From Eutrophocola sp963925675 (GTDB lineage: Bacteria; Pseudomonadota; Gammaproteobacteria; Pseudomonadales; Pseudohongiellaceae): DNA of 64,000 nt. Shown one piece after another: positions 26,932 to 35,840 of this stretch. The stretch covers positions 1 through 64,000 of the forward strand of contig CAWUSW010000034.1 of the NCBI GenBank assembly GCA_963925675.1, read 5' to 3'. Within the stretch, counting starts at the first letter, position 1. Every line of letters starts with the position of its first letter. The notes beneath the pieces are model-generated. The model searched no databases. It was not told the origin of the DNA and saw only the letters and a program-made list of their open reading frames with translations. The position numbers and the translations under genes were made by a program.

Positions 26932-27768
26932 TCAACCATCCATTGCATCACGCATATCTTTAATCAAGCTGATATGCGCTTTCAATTCTTCAAGAGTATA
27001 TTGCCTGGTAGCGTTAAGTTCTTCGATTTTATTGATCAGGGCGCTCCCTACCACAACAGCTTCTGCGATCTCGGAAACTTTTTTAGCACTCTGTGCATCC
27101 TTGATTCCAAATCCTACACCCACGGGCAAATCTGTATTTTTTCTCAAGCGCATCAGGTTTTCCTTAACCGATTCGATATCAAGATTTCCCGCACCTGTGA
27201 CGCCCTTCAGGGACACATAATAAACATAGCCACTGCTCTTTTTACAAATTTGCGCCGCCCGGGTATCAGAGGTAGTGGGCGCCACCAGGTAGATACGATC
27301 GATAACAGTCTTTTCCATGATTTCTTCGAGATCATGAGATTCTTCCGGCGGCATATCAACAATCAGAACGCCATCAACACCGGCAGCAACTGCATCGTCA
27401 GCGAATTTCTGGTAACCCATGCTTTCAACTGGATTCAGGTATCCCATCAAGACCACCGGCGTCTGCTGATTCTCTTTACGAAACAGACTTACCGTGTGAA
27501 GAACATCATGCAGACTGGTGTTGTGCACCAGTGCTCTTTCCACAGCTCTCTGGATTACCGGTCCATCAGAAGTAGGGTCGGTAAAGGGATAACCCAACTC
27601 AATAATATCCGCACCATTGGCAACCAGAGCATGCATCAAGCCAAGAGTGGTATCACTATTGGGGTCACCCGCTGTCAGATATGGGATTAGCGCCTTGCGT
27701 CCATCGGCCTGTAATCTTTCAAAACATCCTGAAATTCTGCTCATACTGCTGCTACTTCCTGAAACCAT
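26932..27768 (-). CDS. trpA: Tryptophan synthase alpha chain
   Basis: The 278-residue TIM-barrel subunit cleaves indole-3-glycerol phosphate to indole and glyceraldehyde 3-phosphate. ADIIELGYPFTDPTSDGPVIQ contains the catalytic Glu and substrate Asp, GVDGVLIVDMPPEES carries the second acidic residue, and LPVGVGFGIKDAQSA is the phosphate-binding loop. A Ser-rich start (MVSGSSSSMSRIS) leaves room for an internal ATG nine codons in. It follows trpB by 60 bp. Confidence 0.97.
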   Translation of the reverse strand: MVSGSSSSMSRISGCFERLQADGRKALIPYLTAGDPNSDTTLGLMHALVANGADIIELGYPFTDPTSDGPVIQRAVERALVHNTSLHDVLHTVSLFRKENQQTPVVLMGYLNPVESMGYQKFADDAVAAGVDGVLIVDMPPEESHDLEEIMEKTVIDRIYLVAPTTSDTRAAQICKKSSGYVYYVSLKGVTGAGNLDIESVKENLMRLRKNTDLPVGVGFGIKDAQSAKKVSEIAEAVVVGSALINKIEELNATRQYTLEELKAHISLIKDMRDAMDG

Positions 27769-27828
27769 GTTGTTTTAAATAGTCTGTGCTTAACTTTTGT
27801 TCTTTACTACCTTAAGAATAAAGTCTGA

Positions 27829-29064
27829 CTACACCTCAATACCTTCAATTTCGGCAACAGTGTGCATATCTTTATCACCCCTGCCAGACAGATTCACGAT
27901 AATGATATGATCTTTTGGAAGCTTCGGTGCTTCTTTCATTACCCAGGCAATGGCATGACTGGACTCAAGGGCCGGCATAATACCTTCCACTTGTGTCAAC
28001 TTACGAAATGCATCCAGCGCTTCCCCATCAGTTACCGAGGTGTATGAAGCGCGCTTGAGATCTTTCAACCAGGAATGTTCCGGACCAACACCGGGATAAT
28101 CAAGCCCCGCTGAAATAGAATGCGTATCCAGTATCTGGCCATTTTCATCATTCATCAGATAAGTGCGGTTGCCATGCAAAACACCTGGCTGGCCAGTGCA
28201 TAATGGCGCTGCATGTTTGCCTGTTGCCAGACCATAGCCCCCCGCTTCCACACCAATCATGGCTACGGACTCGTCAGGGATAAAAGGATAGAACAAGCCA
28301 ATCGCATTGGACCCCCCACCTACACAGGCCACCAGAGTGTCCGGCAAGCGACCGGTCATTTCCAGACACTGCTCTCGTGCTTCCCTGCCAATAACACTTT
28401 GAAAGTCACGTACCAGCATTGGGTAAGGGTGCGGACCGGCAACAGTGCCGATTATATAGTAGGTATTGTCTACATTTGTTGCCCAGTCTCTGAGAGCCTC
28501 ATTCATTGCATCTTTCAATGTGCGGGAACCTGAATCGACACCGATGACATTAGCTCCCAGCATTTTCATACGGTAAACATTGGCGGACTGGCGATGTATA
28601 TCCTCAACGCCCATGTAAACATGACACTCCAGACCTAGACGGGCAGCGACGGTAGCAGAAGCGACACCATGCTGTCCGGCACCGGTTTCTGCAATAATTC
28701 GTGTTTTCCCCATGGCTCTGGCCAGTAAGGCCTGGCCAATGGTGTTGTTTACCTTGTGAGCACCGGTATGATTGAGATCTTCACGTTTCAGGTAAATTCT
28801 TGCTCCACCGAGTTCGCTGGTAAGTCTTTCCGCAAAATACAGCGGTGAAGGTCGGCCAACATAATGCTTCAGGTCATAGTGAAATTCTTCCCAGAATTTA
28901 GGATCTTCCTTCAGCTCAGCATATTTCCGGTTTAACTCTTCCAGAGCAGGGATCAAGGTTTCACCCACGAAAATTCCGCCATAGGGCCCAAAATGGCCAT
29001 GTTCATCAGGACCACTGTATACATCATTTAACAAATTGGATTCAGACACTTCTAACCTCTTCAA
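27829..29064 (-). CDS. trpB: Tryptophan synthase beta chain
   Basis: The 411-residue PLP enzyme condenses indole with serine. HTGAHKVNNTIGQAL holds the PLP lysine, ETGAGQHGVASA contains the catalytic Glu loop, and CVGGGSNAIGLF is the phosphate loop. The length is typical of TrpB1. Its start overlaps trpF by 23 bp, and trpA follows, giving the trpF-trpB-trpA operon found in many beta- and gammaproteobacteria where the other trp genes lie elsewhere. Confidence 0.98.
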   Translation of the reverse strand: MKRLEVSESNLLNDVYSGPDEHGHFGPYGGIFVGETLIPALEELNRKYAELKEDPKFWEEFHYDLKHYVGRPSPLYFAERLTSELGGARIYLKREDLNHTGAHKVNNTIGQALLARAMGKTRIIAETGAGQHGVASATVAARLGLECHVYMGVEDIHRQSANVYRMKMLGANVIGVDSGSRTLKDAMNEALRDWATNVDNTYYIIGTVAGPHPYPMLVRDFQSVIGREAREQCLEMTGRLPDTLVACVGGGSNAIGLFYPFIPDESVAMIGVEAGGYGLATGKHAAPLCTGQPGVLHGNRTYLMNDENGQILDTHSISAGLDYPGVGPEHSWLKDLKRASYTSVTDGEALDAFRKLTQVEGIMPALESSHAIAWVMKEAPKLPKDHIIIVNLSGRGDKDMHTVAEIEGIEV

Positions 29065-29710
29065 TAAACTGCTTCATTAATTTTGCTGATTTAATCCCTG
29101 GTGATTCTTCAACACCAGAACTCACATCGATCCCCCAGGGACGAACCTGTTTTATTGCCTCAGCTGCATTTTGGGGATTTATTCCACCGGCCAGTATTAA
29201 CTTCTGGCTGAAGGTAAGGTCTTTAATTAAGTCCCAGTCAAACGTTTCTCCGGTACCGCCGTATTGCTCTTCATGCCAGGCATCTACAAGTATTGCCGAA
29301 GCCTTGGCATGGGCCTGGATCTGCCTGGCGACCTGCGCAGAATCCTTAACTCTGAGAGCTTTCCAGTAACTGCACTTGAACTGCTCACAATACTCTGGTG
29401 TTTCATCACCATGGAATTGAAGAATATCCAGTGGCACCTTGCGCTGAACTTGCCTGACAAAATCAGACTCAGCATTGACAAACAAACCGACAATAAGCGC
29501 ATTACCTTTCACCAGATTACTTATCTGGATAGCCTGCTCAATAGTGAGATATCTCGGGCTGGCGGCATAAAAATTAAGGCCAATAGCATCTACACCACTA
29601 TCGAGGGCATTTTGGGCATCTTCTTCACGCGTGATGCCACAGATCTTTATCAGGGTCCCGGGATGATCTTGCTTTTCTCCTGATTTCGCTGATTTCCCTA
29701 AATCGCCCAT
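29042..29710 (-). CDS. trpF: Phosphoribosylanthranilate isomerase
   Basis: The 222-residue TIM-barrel enzyme has LIKICGITREEDAQ with the catalytic Cys, VGLFVN, LDILQFHGDETPEYC, AILVDAWH containing the catalytic Asp, and LAGGINPQNAAEAI plus GIDVSSGVEESPGIKS at the C-terminus. The usual TrpF starts near IKICG; here about 20 residues precede it and no other ATG, GTG or TTG lies close, so the ATG at 29710 is kept with some doubt. It is monofunctional, separate from TrpC. Confidence 0.95.
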   Translation of the reverse strand: MGDLGKSAKSGEKQDHPGTLIKICGITREEDAQNALDSGVDAIGLNFYAASPRYLTIEQAIQISNLVKGNALIVGLFVNAESDFVRQVQRKVPLDILQFHGDETPEYCEQFKCSYWKALRVKDSAQVARQIQAHAKASAILVDAWHEEQYGGTGETFDWDLIKDLTFSQKLILAGGINPQNAAEAIKQVRPWGIDVSSGVEESPGIKSAKLMKQFIEEVRSV

Positions 29711-29898
29711 ATTTTTAATACCCGGTCAGGCAAGTAAACTCGACAACATTTTGCAGCAAGCTGTCCCTATACTCCTGATTAATTATGTTTATTAAATTGC
29801 TGTCACTGGCATAGACTTAGCAACGACAGTCAAAAGGGAAAAAGCAGGTCCCAATTCTACCAAACAGGCCGCAATTTACCTATATAGCAACAAGCTCA

Positions 29899-30741
29899 TT
29901 ACAGCAAAAAATCAGGCCCGGGTTCTGAATACGGTAGCTCAAATTCCGCTGGATAGCTGACATTTACCAGATACAGCCCATCAGGCAATGCCGTCACCCC
30001 GGCAAGCTTTCTGTCTCTGAAAGCCAGCACTTGTGCAGCCCAGTCTACCGGTTTTATGCCTTCCCCAATTTCCAGTAATACGCCAACAATATTTCTGACC
30101 ATATGGAGTAAAAAGGCATTTGCTTCAACTTCTATAATCACAAAGTCTCTCTGCCGTGTTACCGCCAGGCTGACAATATTACGTATGGGGGTGTTTGCCT
30201 GGCATCCAGCCCCTCTGAAAGAGGTGAAATCGTTTTTCCCCAGTAATTGCTGCGCAGCCTGATCCATCAAGTCTGCATCCAGTTTACGGAAATGATGGGT
30301 CACCAGATTACTAAGAATTGCAGGTTTTACCGGTTTATTGTAAATAACATAGCGATACTTCCTTGCTGTTGCAGAAAAGCGGGCATGAAATTCATTACTC
30401 ATTCCTTTCGACCAGCGAATAGCAATGGTTGAGGGTAGCATTGAGTTGGCTCCCCTGGTCCAGGCTCGGTCCAGTCTGAAATTTAAACAATCAAAATGTA
30501 CAACTTGAGCCGTAGCATGAACCCCTGTGTCTGTGCGGCCAGCACATATCAGAGAGACTTGATGGTCTGCGACCTCACTCAGCACCTTTTCCAGCGTTTC
30601 CTGGACCGTTACTGCTGTGAATGATTTCTGTGCCTGCCAACCATTGAAACAACTTCCGTCGTATTCAATACCCAGCGCAATCCGTTCAGGGGTGTCATGA
30701 GATTTATGAGGGTCTGTCACCTGGCTGTCACTTTTTTTCAA
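29899..30741 (-). CDS. truA: tRNA pseudouridine(38-40) synthase
   Basis: The 280-residue enzyme modifies U38-U40 in the tRNA anticodon arm. IALGIEYDGSCFNGWQ opens the domain, CAGRTDTGVHATAQVVHF contains the catalytic Asp, and FHARFSATARKYRYVIYN and FLLHMVRNIVGVLLEIG are hallmarks. The fimV-truA-trpF order is a conserved gammaproteobacterial signature. About 20 N-terminal residues are variable. The upstream gap contains a tandem decamer (ggtggctata twice, 30761-30780). Confidence 0.97.
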   Translation of the reverse strand: MKKSDSQVTDPHKSHDTPERIALGIEYDGSCFNGWQAQKSFTAVTVQETLEKVLSEVADHQVSLICAGRTDTGVHATAQVVHFDCLNFRLDRAWTRGANSMLPSTIAIRWSKGMSNEFHARFSATARKYRYVIYNKPVKPAILSNLVTHHFRKLDADLMDQAAQQLLGKNDFTSFRGAGCQANTPIRNIVSLAVTRQRDFVIIEVEANAFLLHMVRNIVGVLLEIGEGIKPVDWAAQVLAFRDRKLAGVTALPDGLYLVNVSYPAEFELPYSEPGPDFLL

Positions 30742-30841
30742 CGATCCTGGTAACTGTATTGGTGGCTATAGGTGGCTATATTGGTAACTGGACTGCTAAA
30801 TAGACAGGTAATAATCTTCAGCAGCATTCAGCTGGCCGGGG

Positions 30842-33800
30842 CTAGCCCCATTTTTCCAGAAGCTTTTTGGCTTCAGCAACCTGTTCTTCATTGCCTTCTG
30901 CTACCACTTCATTGAGGATTTCCTTCGCACCGTCTTTGTCACCCATGGCTTCATAAGCCACTGCGAGATCCAGCTTGGTCGAAGATTCATCGCTGTCAGA
31001 TATTGGTTCATCACCTGTCTCAACAGCGTCATCTTCATCATCGATGATGAACAGACTGTCATCAATCTCTATATCTCCCAGGTCCAGATCATCGATGGAA
31101 TCACTGTCACTGGTAGCATCGTTATCAAGGATCACAATATCGCTTTCTTCGGCATTTATTTTATCCAATGCCGCTGTCAGTGAATCAAGGGACTCTTCTT
31201 CAGCAGGTTCTTCATCTAGTTCTTCATCTAGCTCTTCAACAACAGGTTCTTGTGCAGTAATTGACGCATCAGTGTCGAATGAAAATGTTTCCAGTTCTTC
31301 TGCCGAATCATCTGCGGACTGTTGAACCTCATCATCCTGCTTTTCTTCAAAGCTGGGAACAGCACTGACATTAAAATCCAGAGTTTCGACATCAGCATCT
31401 TCAACATTGCTTTCTTCAGGTTCTGCTGTGTCAGTTGAGTCTTTAACATTGAACTCAAAACTTTCCCTGTCTTCAGCAGTCTTATCATCTCCTGCTACTG
31501 GTGTACTTTCGCTGACAGCCTCGTCCAGAGAGAAATCAAAGACTTCCACATCTGACTCTTCTTCAGCATCATCAGAAAGGGTTTCAGTCTCTGACGCATC
31601 ATTCAGATCAAATTCAACAGCTTCGACTTCTTGAGCTGGCGTTTCAGCAAGTGTAGATTCGGTTTCAGCGTCTATACTTTTAATACTTTTAATACTTTCA
31701 ATACTGTCTGCACTGGTTGTGCTGTTAATATCGTCCATTACAAAGTCGCCCAGATCAAAGTCAACCTCGTCAGTTTCTTCAAGCTCTCCAGTTGCTGATT
31801 CATTTATATCTTCTATAGCTTCTTCTGGTTCAGCTGTTATTGCTTCTGCGTCTAAATCAAGATCGGAAAAGTCCAGAGTGTTAATATCTACTTCAGATTC
31901 TGTTGCGCCCTCAATAGGCTCAACGTCACTGTCATCTAGACTGTCAAGGTCATCCAGATCATCGAAGACAATTTCAGAAAGCTCCTCACCATTGGACTCG
32001 TCACTGGGTTCGTCAACGGATTCATCAATAAATTTTTCTAGCAGCGAATCTGCAGATTCAGCTTCAAGCTCTTCGCTGGCATCTGCTTCTGATTCCTCTG
32101 CAAATTCAGCGACGATTAAGTCATCCAGATCTTCATCGTTAATCTGCTCATCTTCGTCGTCAGGATATACGTCGTCCGACTCGGCAAGTGCATCATCAGC
32201 GTCGATAGATATTGCATTGCTTTCATCTAATAAATCTTCGTCATCCTGTTCGTCATCCAAATCATCGAATTCATCATCGGCATAGTCTTCATCTTCATCG
32301 GATGAACGTCTGAACAGCCCTTTCAGCTTACTTATCAAGCCGCCTTCTTCATCGTCTTCATAGTCGTCTTCAGTTTCAGCAAGCTCTTTTTCGGTGAGCT
32401 CAGGTTCATCATCCTCATCATTTCCGCGTGACAACTTGGCTTTCTTAGCTGCTATAAAGCCTGCTGAGGCACCATCTGGCTCATAAACTTCGGCTCCACC
32501 TTGCAGAGCAACGTCCTCAAGGTCAAAACCATCAATGCCGTCATGGACAGGACGTCGACGCCAAACCAGAAAGCCTACAACCAACAATATAAGACTAACC
32601 AGACTGGAAACCAGTACCAGAGTATTTTCAAACACTGAACTCAATTGCCCCATCAGTGAAGTGTCAGTTTGGGGTGGCTGTGCCGGAGTGTCTGCAATTG
32701 TTTGTTGCGCTTGAGCGGTAACATCTTCCGGGGCTTCATCAGCCCTGCTGGCCAGGTCAGCCTGGAGCTGGGCAAGACGCTCATCTTGCATAGCGATAAT
32801 ATTTTGCAGAATTTCAATTTGCTCTGTCAGCTCGCCAAATCGAGCCATTAGCTCCTGGTTTTCAAGCCTGGCGCGGTCCAGATTTTCTTCACTAATTGCT
32901 AACTGATTTTCAAGGGCAGCGATAGTTTCTGCCATATCACTATCACCAGACAAGGAATCAGTGCCGTCTTCACCACTAAGAATGGTGAGTTCGTCCACAC
33001 CCTGGGCATCATCTGCGCCCTGATTATTAATGAAGGCAAGAGGCTGTACCGAGACTGCCTGGTTTTGCAGTGCGATTTGCTCAAGAGCCTGCGACTGATC
33101 AATGCTCTGAACGTCCTGAATTGACGGCATGCGTAGCACCTGCCCAACTCGTATCATGTTGATATTGTTATCAATGAAAGCATCAGGATTGGCACGCTGT
33201 ATTGCCAGCATGGTCTGCTCTACTGTAACGCTGGTGCCAGGACGATTTTGTGCTGCTATATCATAAAGTGTATTACCAGACGCGATAGTGACTGACTCAT
33301 TCGGCGCCTCATCTACTAAAGCGGCATCCAGCTCAGGTGCCGGTGCTGCGACAGCGATTTCTTCTTCTATTTCAGCAATCTCTTCAGCAACTGGTGCCGA
33401 AGCGGGCTCGGCTATTTCCTCGATGACATCTTCTACATCTTCAATGAGGTCTTCAGAGGTCTCCTCAATAACCGGAGTCTCTGGGACAGTGTTACTCAAT
33501 ACTTGTGGCTGTGGCTCTGGTGTTGGTTCAGGAGCAGGTTCAGCTTCCCTGGCAGGAACCGGGGCTTGAGGGATATCCACAGGAACAACCTGTGGTTCAG
33601 TGCTGATAAAGTTAGGCAGGTCAATAAGCGCAGTATAATCACGCATCAAACGCCCATTAGGCCAGCGCACACTGATAACCATACTTAAGAAAGGTTCTAC
33701 CACCGGGTCCATGCTGGTAAGGCGCAGGATGCCTTCCTGTGAATTGGAAATAATTATTTCCAGAGTAATGCCATCAATCAGGCCAATACGATCGATATTG

Positions 33801-34015
33801 GCCCTTTCAAAATCCTCCAGACCACCAAGGCCCGCCTGAATCTGGCTGTTTGTCAGACCATCAAGACCAAGCAGCTGAATCGAGGCATCAAGTGGCTCAT
33901 TGAGACTGGAATTGACCGTCAATTCACCAAGACCCACTGCCAATACATGACTGGCATGGAAAATCCCGGCAAAAAGGGTTAACAAGGCGAGGAGCTTTCT
34001 ACATGTGGCCAGCAT
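30842..34015 (-). CDS. fimV: FimV-like peptidoglycan-binding polarity protein
   Basis: The 1057-residue protein has a signal peptide (MLATCRKLLALLTLFAGIF), the conserved FimV N-terminal domain (VGLGELTVNSSLNEPLDASI), a LysM-like segment (SGNTLYDIAAQNRPG through MIRVGQVLRMPSI), a coiled coil (about 365-420), one membrane segment (near 480-500), and some 500 highly acidic Asp/Glu/Ser-rich cytoplasmic residues. It ends with the FimV C-terminal helical domain (DLAVAYEAMGDKDGAKEILNEV). In Pseudomonas FimV binds peptidoglycan and organises polar type IV pili and cAMP signalling. The position between asd and truA matches that group. Confidence 0.95.
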   Translation of the reverse strand: MLATCRKLLALLTLFAGIFHASHVLAVGLGELTVNSSLNEPLDASIQLLGLDGLTNSQIQAGLGGLEDFERANIDRIGLIDGITLEIIISNSQEGILRLTSMDPVVEPFLSMVISVRWPNGRLMRDYTALIDLPNFISTEPQVVPVDIPQAPVPAREAEPAPEPTPEPQPQVLSNTVPETPVIEETSEDLIEDVEDVIEEIAEPASAPVAEEIAEIEEEIAVAAPAPELDAALVDEAPNESVTIASGNTLYDIAAQNRPGTSVTVEQTMLAIQRANPDAFIDNNINMIRVGQVLRMPSIQDVQSIDQSQALEQIALQNQAVSVQPLAFINNQGADDAQGVDELTILSGEDGTDSLSGDSDMAETIAALENQLAISEENLDRARLENQELMARFGELTEQIEILQNIIAMQDERLAQLQADLASRADEAPEDVTAQAQQTIADTPAQPPQTDTSLMGQLSSVFENTLVLVSSLVSLILLVVGFLVWRRRPVHDGIDGFDLEDVALQGGAEVYEPDGASAGFIAAKKAKLSRGNDEDDEPELTEKELAETEDDYEDDEEGGLISKLKGLFRRSSDEDEDYADDEFDDLDDEQDDEDLLDESNAISIDADDALAESDDVYPDDEDEQINDEDLDDLIVAEFAEESEADASEELEAESADSLLEKFIDESVDEPSDESNGEELSEIVFDDLDDLDSLDDSDVEPIEGATESEVDINTLDFSDLDLDAEAITAEPEEAIEDINESATGELEETDEVDFDLGDFVMDDINSTTSADSIESIKSIKSIDAETESTLAETPAQEVEAVEFDLNDASETETLSDDAEEESDVEVFDFSLDEAVSESTPVAGDDKTAEDRESFEFNVKDSTDTAEPEESNVEDADVETLDFNVSAVPSFEEKQDDEVQQSADDSAEELETFSFDTDASITAQEPVVEELDEELDEEPAEEESLDSLTAALDKINAEESDIVILDNDATSDSDSIDDLDLGDIEIDDSLFIIDDEDDAVETGDEPISDSDESSTKLDLAVAYEAMGDKDGAKEILNEVVAEGNEEQVAEAKKLLEKWG

Positions 34016-34092
34016 AGACCTTCCCGATTTTGGTGATTTAGAACGTTAAGGTTATTGCAGAAACTTTTTTAAGATTTCGTCGCAAGTATCCA

Positions 34093-35115
34093 TTAGATAT
34101 AGTCTTTTATCAATACTTCTGCTATCTGAATTGAGTTCAAAGCCGCCCCTTTTCGTAAATTATCAGACACAATCCACAAATTCAGACCATTAGGGTGCGA
34201 TATATCATTACGAATACGCCCAACCCATACCTCATCATGATCCGTTCCCTGGCCAATCGGCGTTGGATAACCGCCATTTTCACGGCTGTCCATGACTTTT
34301 ACGCCAGGTGCTTTTTCCAGCAAGGCCCTGGCATCATCCGCAGTAATCTTGTCCCTTGTCTCGATATGCACCGCTTCGGAGTGGGAATAGAACACTGGAA
34401 CCCTTACACAGGTAGGGTTTACCTGTATTTCATCGTCTTCAAAGATCTTTTTGGTCTCCCAGACCATTTTCATCTCTTCCTTGGTGTAGCCGTTGTCCAT
34501 GAACACATCACACTGCGGTATTACATTGAAAGCGATCTGGCGAGGATAAACCTCAATATCAGGATCTTTGCCACTCAACAGTTTGGCGGTCTGACCAGCC
34601 AGTTCATCAATAGCCTTTTTACCAGTGCCAGAAACCGCCTGATAAGTGCAAACATTGATCCTTTTTATCCCGACAGCATCCTTGATTGGCTTCAGAGCCA
34701 CCATCATTTGGATGGTAGAGCAGTTTGGATTCGCAATAATATTGGTCTTGGTGTACTGAGCAATGGCATGGGCATTAACTTCAGGCACAATCAGTGGAAT
34801 ATCTTCTTCATAGCGAAACTGGGATGTGTTGTCGATTACCACACAACCAGCAGCACCTGCTTTAGGCGCATAGACAGCAGAAACGCTGGCTCCTGGTGAA
34901 AACAGGCCTATTTGTGCCTTGCTGAAATCAAAATCAGCAAGGTTTTCAACAAGATAATGCTTTTTGTTATAGGTAATTTTTTCTCCTGCACTGCGCTCAC
35001 TGGCAAGCAGGTAAAGGTTGTCTACAGGGAATTTGCGCTGCTCCATGATGCTCAGCATTGTGCGCCCTACGGCACCAGTAGCGCCTACAACGGCCACGTT
35101 ATAAAGCTTACTCAT
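34093..35115 (-). CDS. asd: Aspartate-semialdehyde dehydrogenase
   Basis: The 340-residue enzyme reduces aspartyl phosphate to aspartate semialdehyde for lysine, threonine, methionine and diaminopimelate. VAVVGATGAVGRTML binds NADP, NPNCSTIQM holds the catalytic Cys, QAVSGTGKKAI follows, and VPVFYSHSEAVHIET holds the catalytic His. The shorter form (about 340) groups it with the Gram-positive/Usg-like type rather than the long E. coli type. It follows leuD directly; leuB, normally between them, is absent. Confidence 0.97.
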   Translation of the reverse strand: MSKLYNVAVVGATGAVGRTMLSIMEQRKFPVDNLYLLASERSAGEKITYNKKHYLVENLADFDFSKAQIGLFSPGASVSAVYAPKAGAAGCVVIDNTSQFRYEEDIPLIVPEVNAHAIAQYTKTNIIANPNCSTIQMMVALKPIKDAVGIKRINVCTYQAVSGTGKKAIDELAGQTAKLLSGKDPDIEVYPRQIAFNVIPQCDVFMDNGYTKEEMKMVWETKKIFEDDEIQVNPTCVRVPVFYSHSEAVHIETRDKITADDARALLEKAPGVKVMDSRENGGYPTPIGQGTDHDEVWVGRIRNDISHPNGLNLWIVSDNLRKGAALNSIQIAEVLIKDYI

Positions 35116-35175
35116 TTGTTGTCCTTCAACAGCCGAAAAGGCTATAAAATTGTTTTAAATTAGAGGCTTATTAAT

Positions 35176-35817
35176 TTATCTGGAAAAAAGCCAGGGTGAC
35201 TTCTGTTTCCAGGATGCCTCAAAACCTTGGATATGCTGCTCATTCTGCAAAGTCATGGAAATATCATCCAGACCATTGAGTAGAATGTTTTTACGGGAAT
35301 CCTCAATTTCAAAGGCAATTTTCTCACCCGCTGGCGTAGTGATTGTCTGGGACGGTAAATCCACCGCCAGACGATAGCCCTCATTTTGGTATGTGTCAGT
35401 GAATAATTTTTCTATAACATTCTCTTCTAAAACAATGAGTAATATTCCATTCTTAACGCAATTATTGAAGAAAATATCTGCATAACTTGGGGCAATCACA
35501 CAACGAAAACCATAGTCATCAAGCGCCCAGGGCGCATGCTCGCGACTAGAGCCACAACCAAAATTTTCTCGTGCCAGCAAAATGGACACGCCCGCATAAC
35601 GCGCCTGATTCATTACAAAGTCAGGATTTATGGGCCTGCCAGAACAATCTGCATCCGGTAAGCCTTTATCCAGGTATCTGGCCTCGTCAAACAGATTCTT
35701 GCCAAATCCGGTACGCTTGATGGACTTAAGAAACTGTTTTGGAATAATGTAATCGGTATCTACATTAGACCTGTCCAGGGGTAAAACCAAGCCATCTTCT
35801 GATATAAACTTCTTCAT
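35176..35817 (-). CDS. leuD: 3-isopropylmalate dehydratase small subunit
   Basis: The 213-residue swivelling subunit pairs with LeuC to isomerise 2- to 3-isopropylmalate. RSNVDTDYIIPKQFLK, ILLARENFGCGSSREHAPWAL and IIAPSYADIFFNNCVKNG (allowing for the substitution CVIAPSYAD) are diagnostic. The length is normal. It lies 23 bp after leuC and 60 bp before asd. Confidence 0.97.
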   Translation of the reverse strand: MKKFISEDGLVLPLDRSNVDTDYIIPKQFLKSIKRTGFGKNLFDEARYLDKGLPDADCSGRPINPDFVMNQARYAGVSILLARENFGCGSSREHAPWALDDYGFRCVIAPSYADIFFNNCVKNGILLIVLEENVIEKLFTDTYQNEGYRLAVDLPSQTITTPAGEKIAFEIEDSRKNILLNGLDDISMTLQNEQHIQGFEASWKQKSPWLFSR

Positions 35818-35840
35818 CTTTATTCTCTATCTGTTTGTTT

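Noticed and set aside
26974..27690. 238-codon plus-strand ORF opposite trpA
   Set aside because: Antisense shadow; no family features.
30761..30780. Tandem decamer ggtggctata upstream of truA
   Set aside because: Only two copies in a short gap; probably a chance local duplication with no further support.
31719..32285. 188-codon serine-rich plus-strand ORF opposite fimV
   Set aside because: Antisense shadow of Asp/Glu codons in a confirmed gene; the same applies to 30975-31325, 31407-31634 and 33288-33569.
34195..34899. 234-codon plus-strand ORF opposite asd
   Set aside because: Fully antisense to a certain gene and without recognisable motifs.
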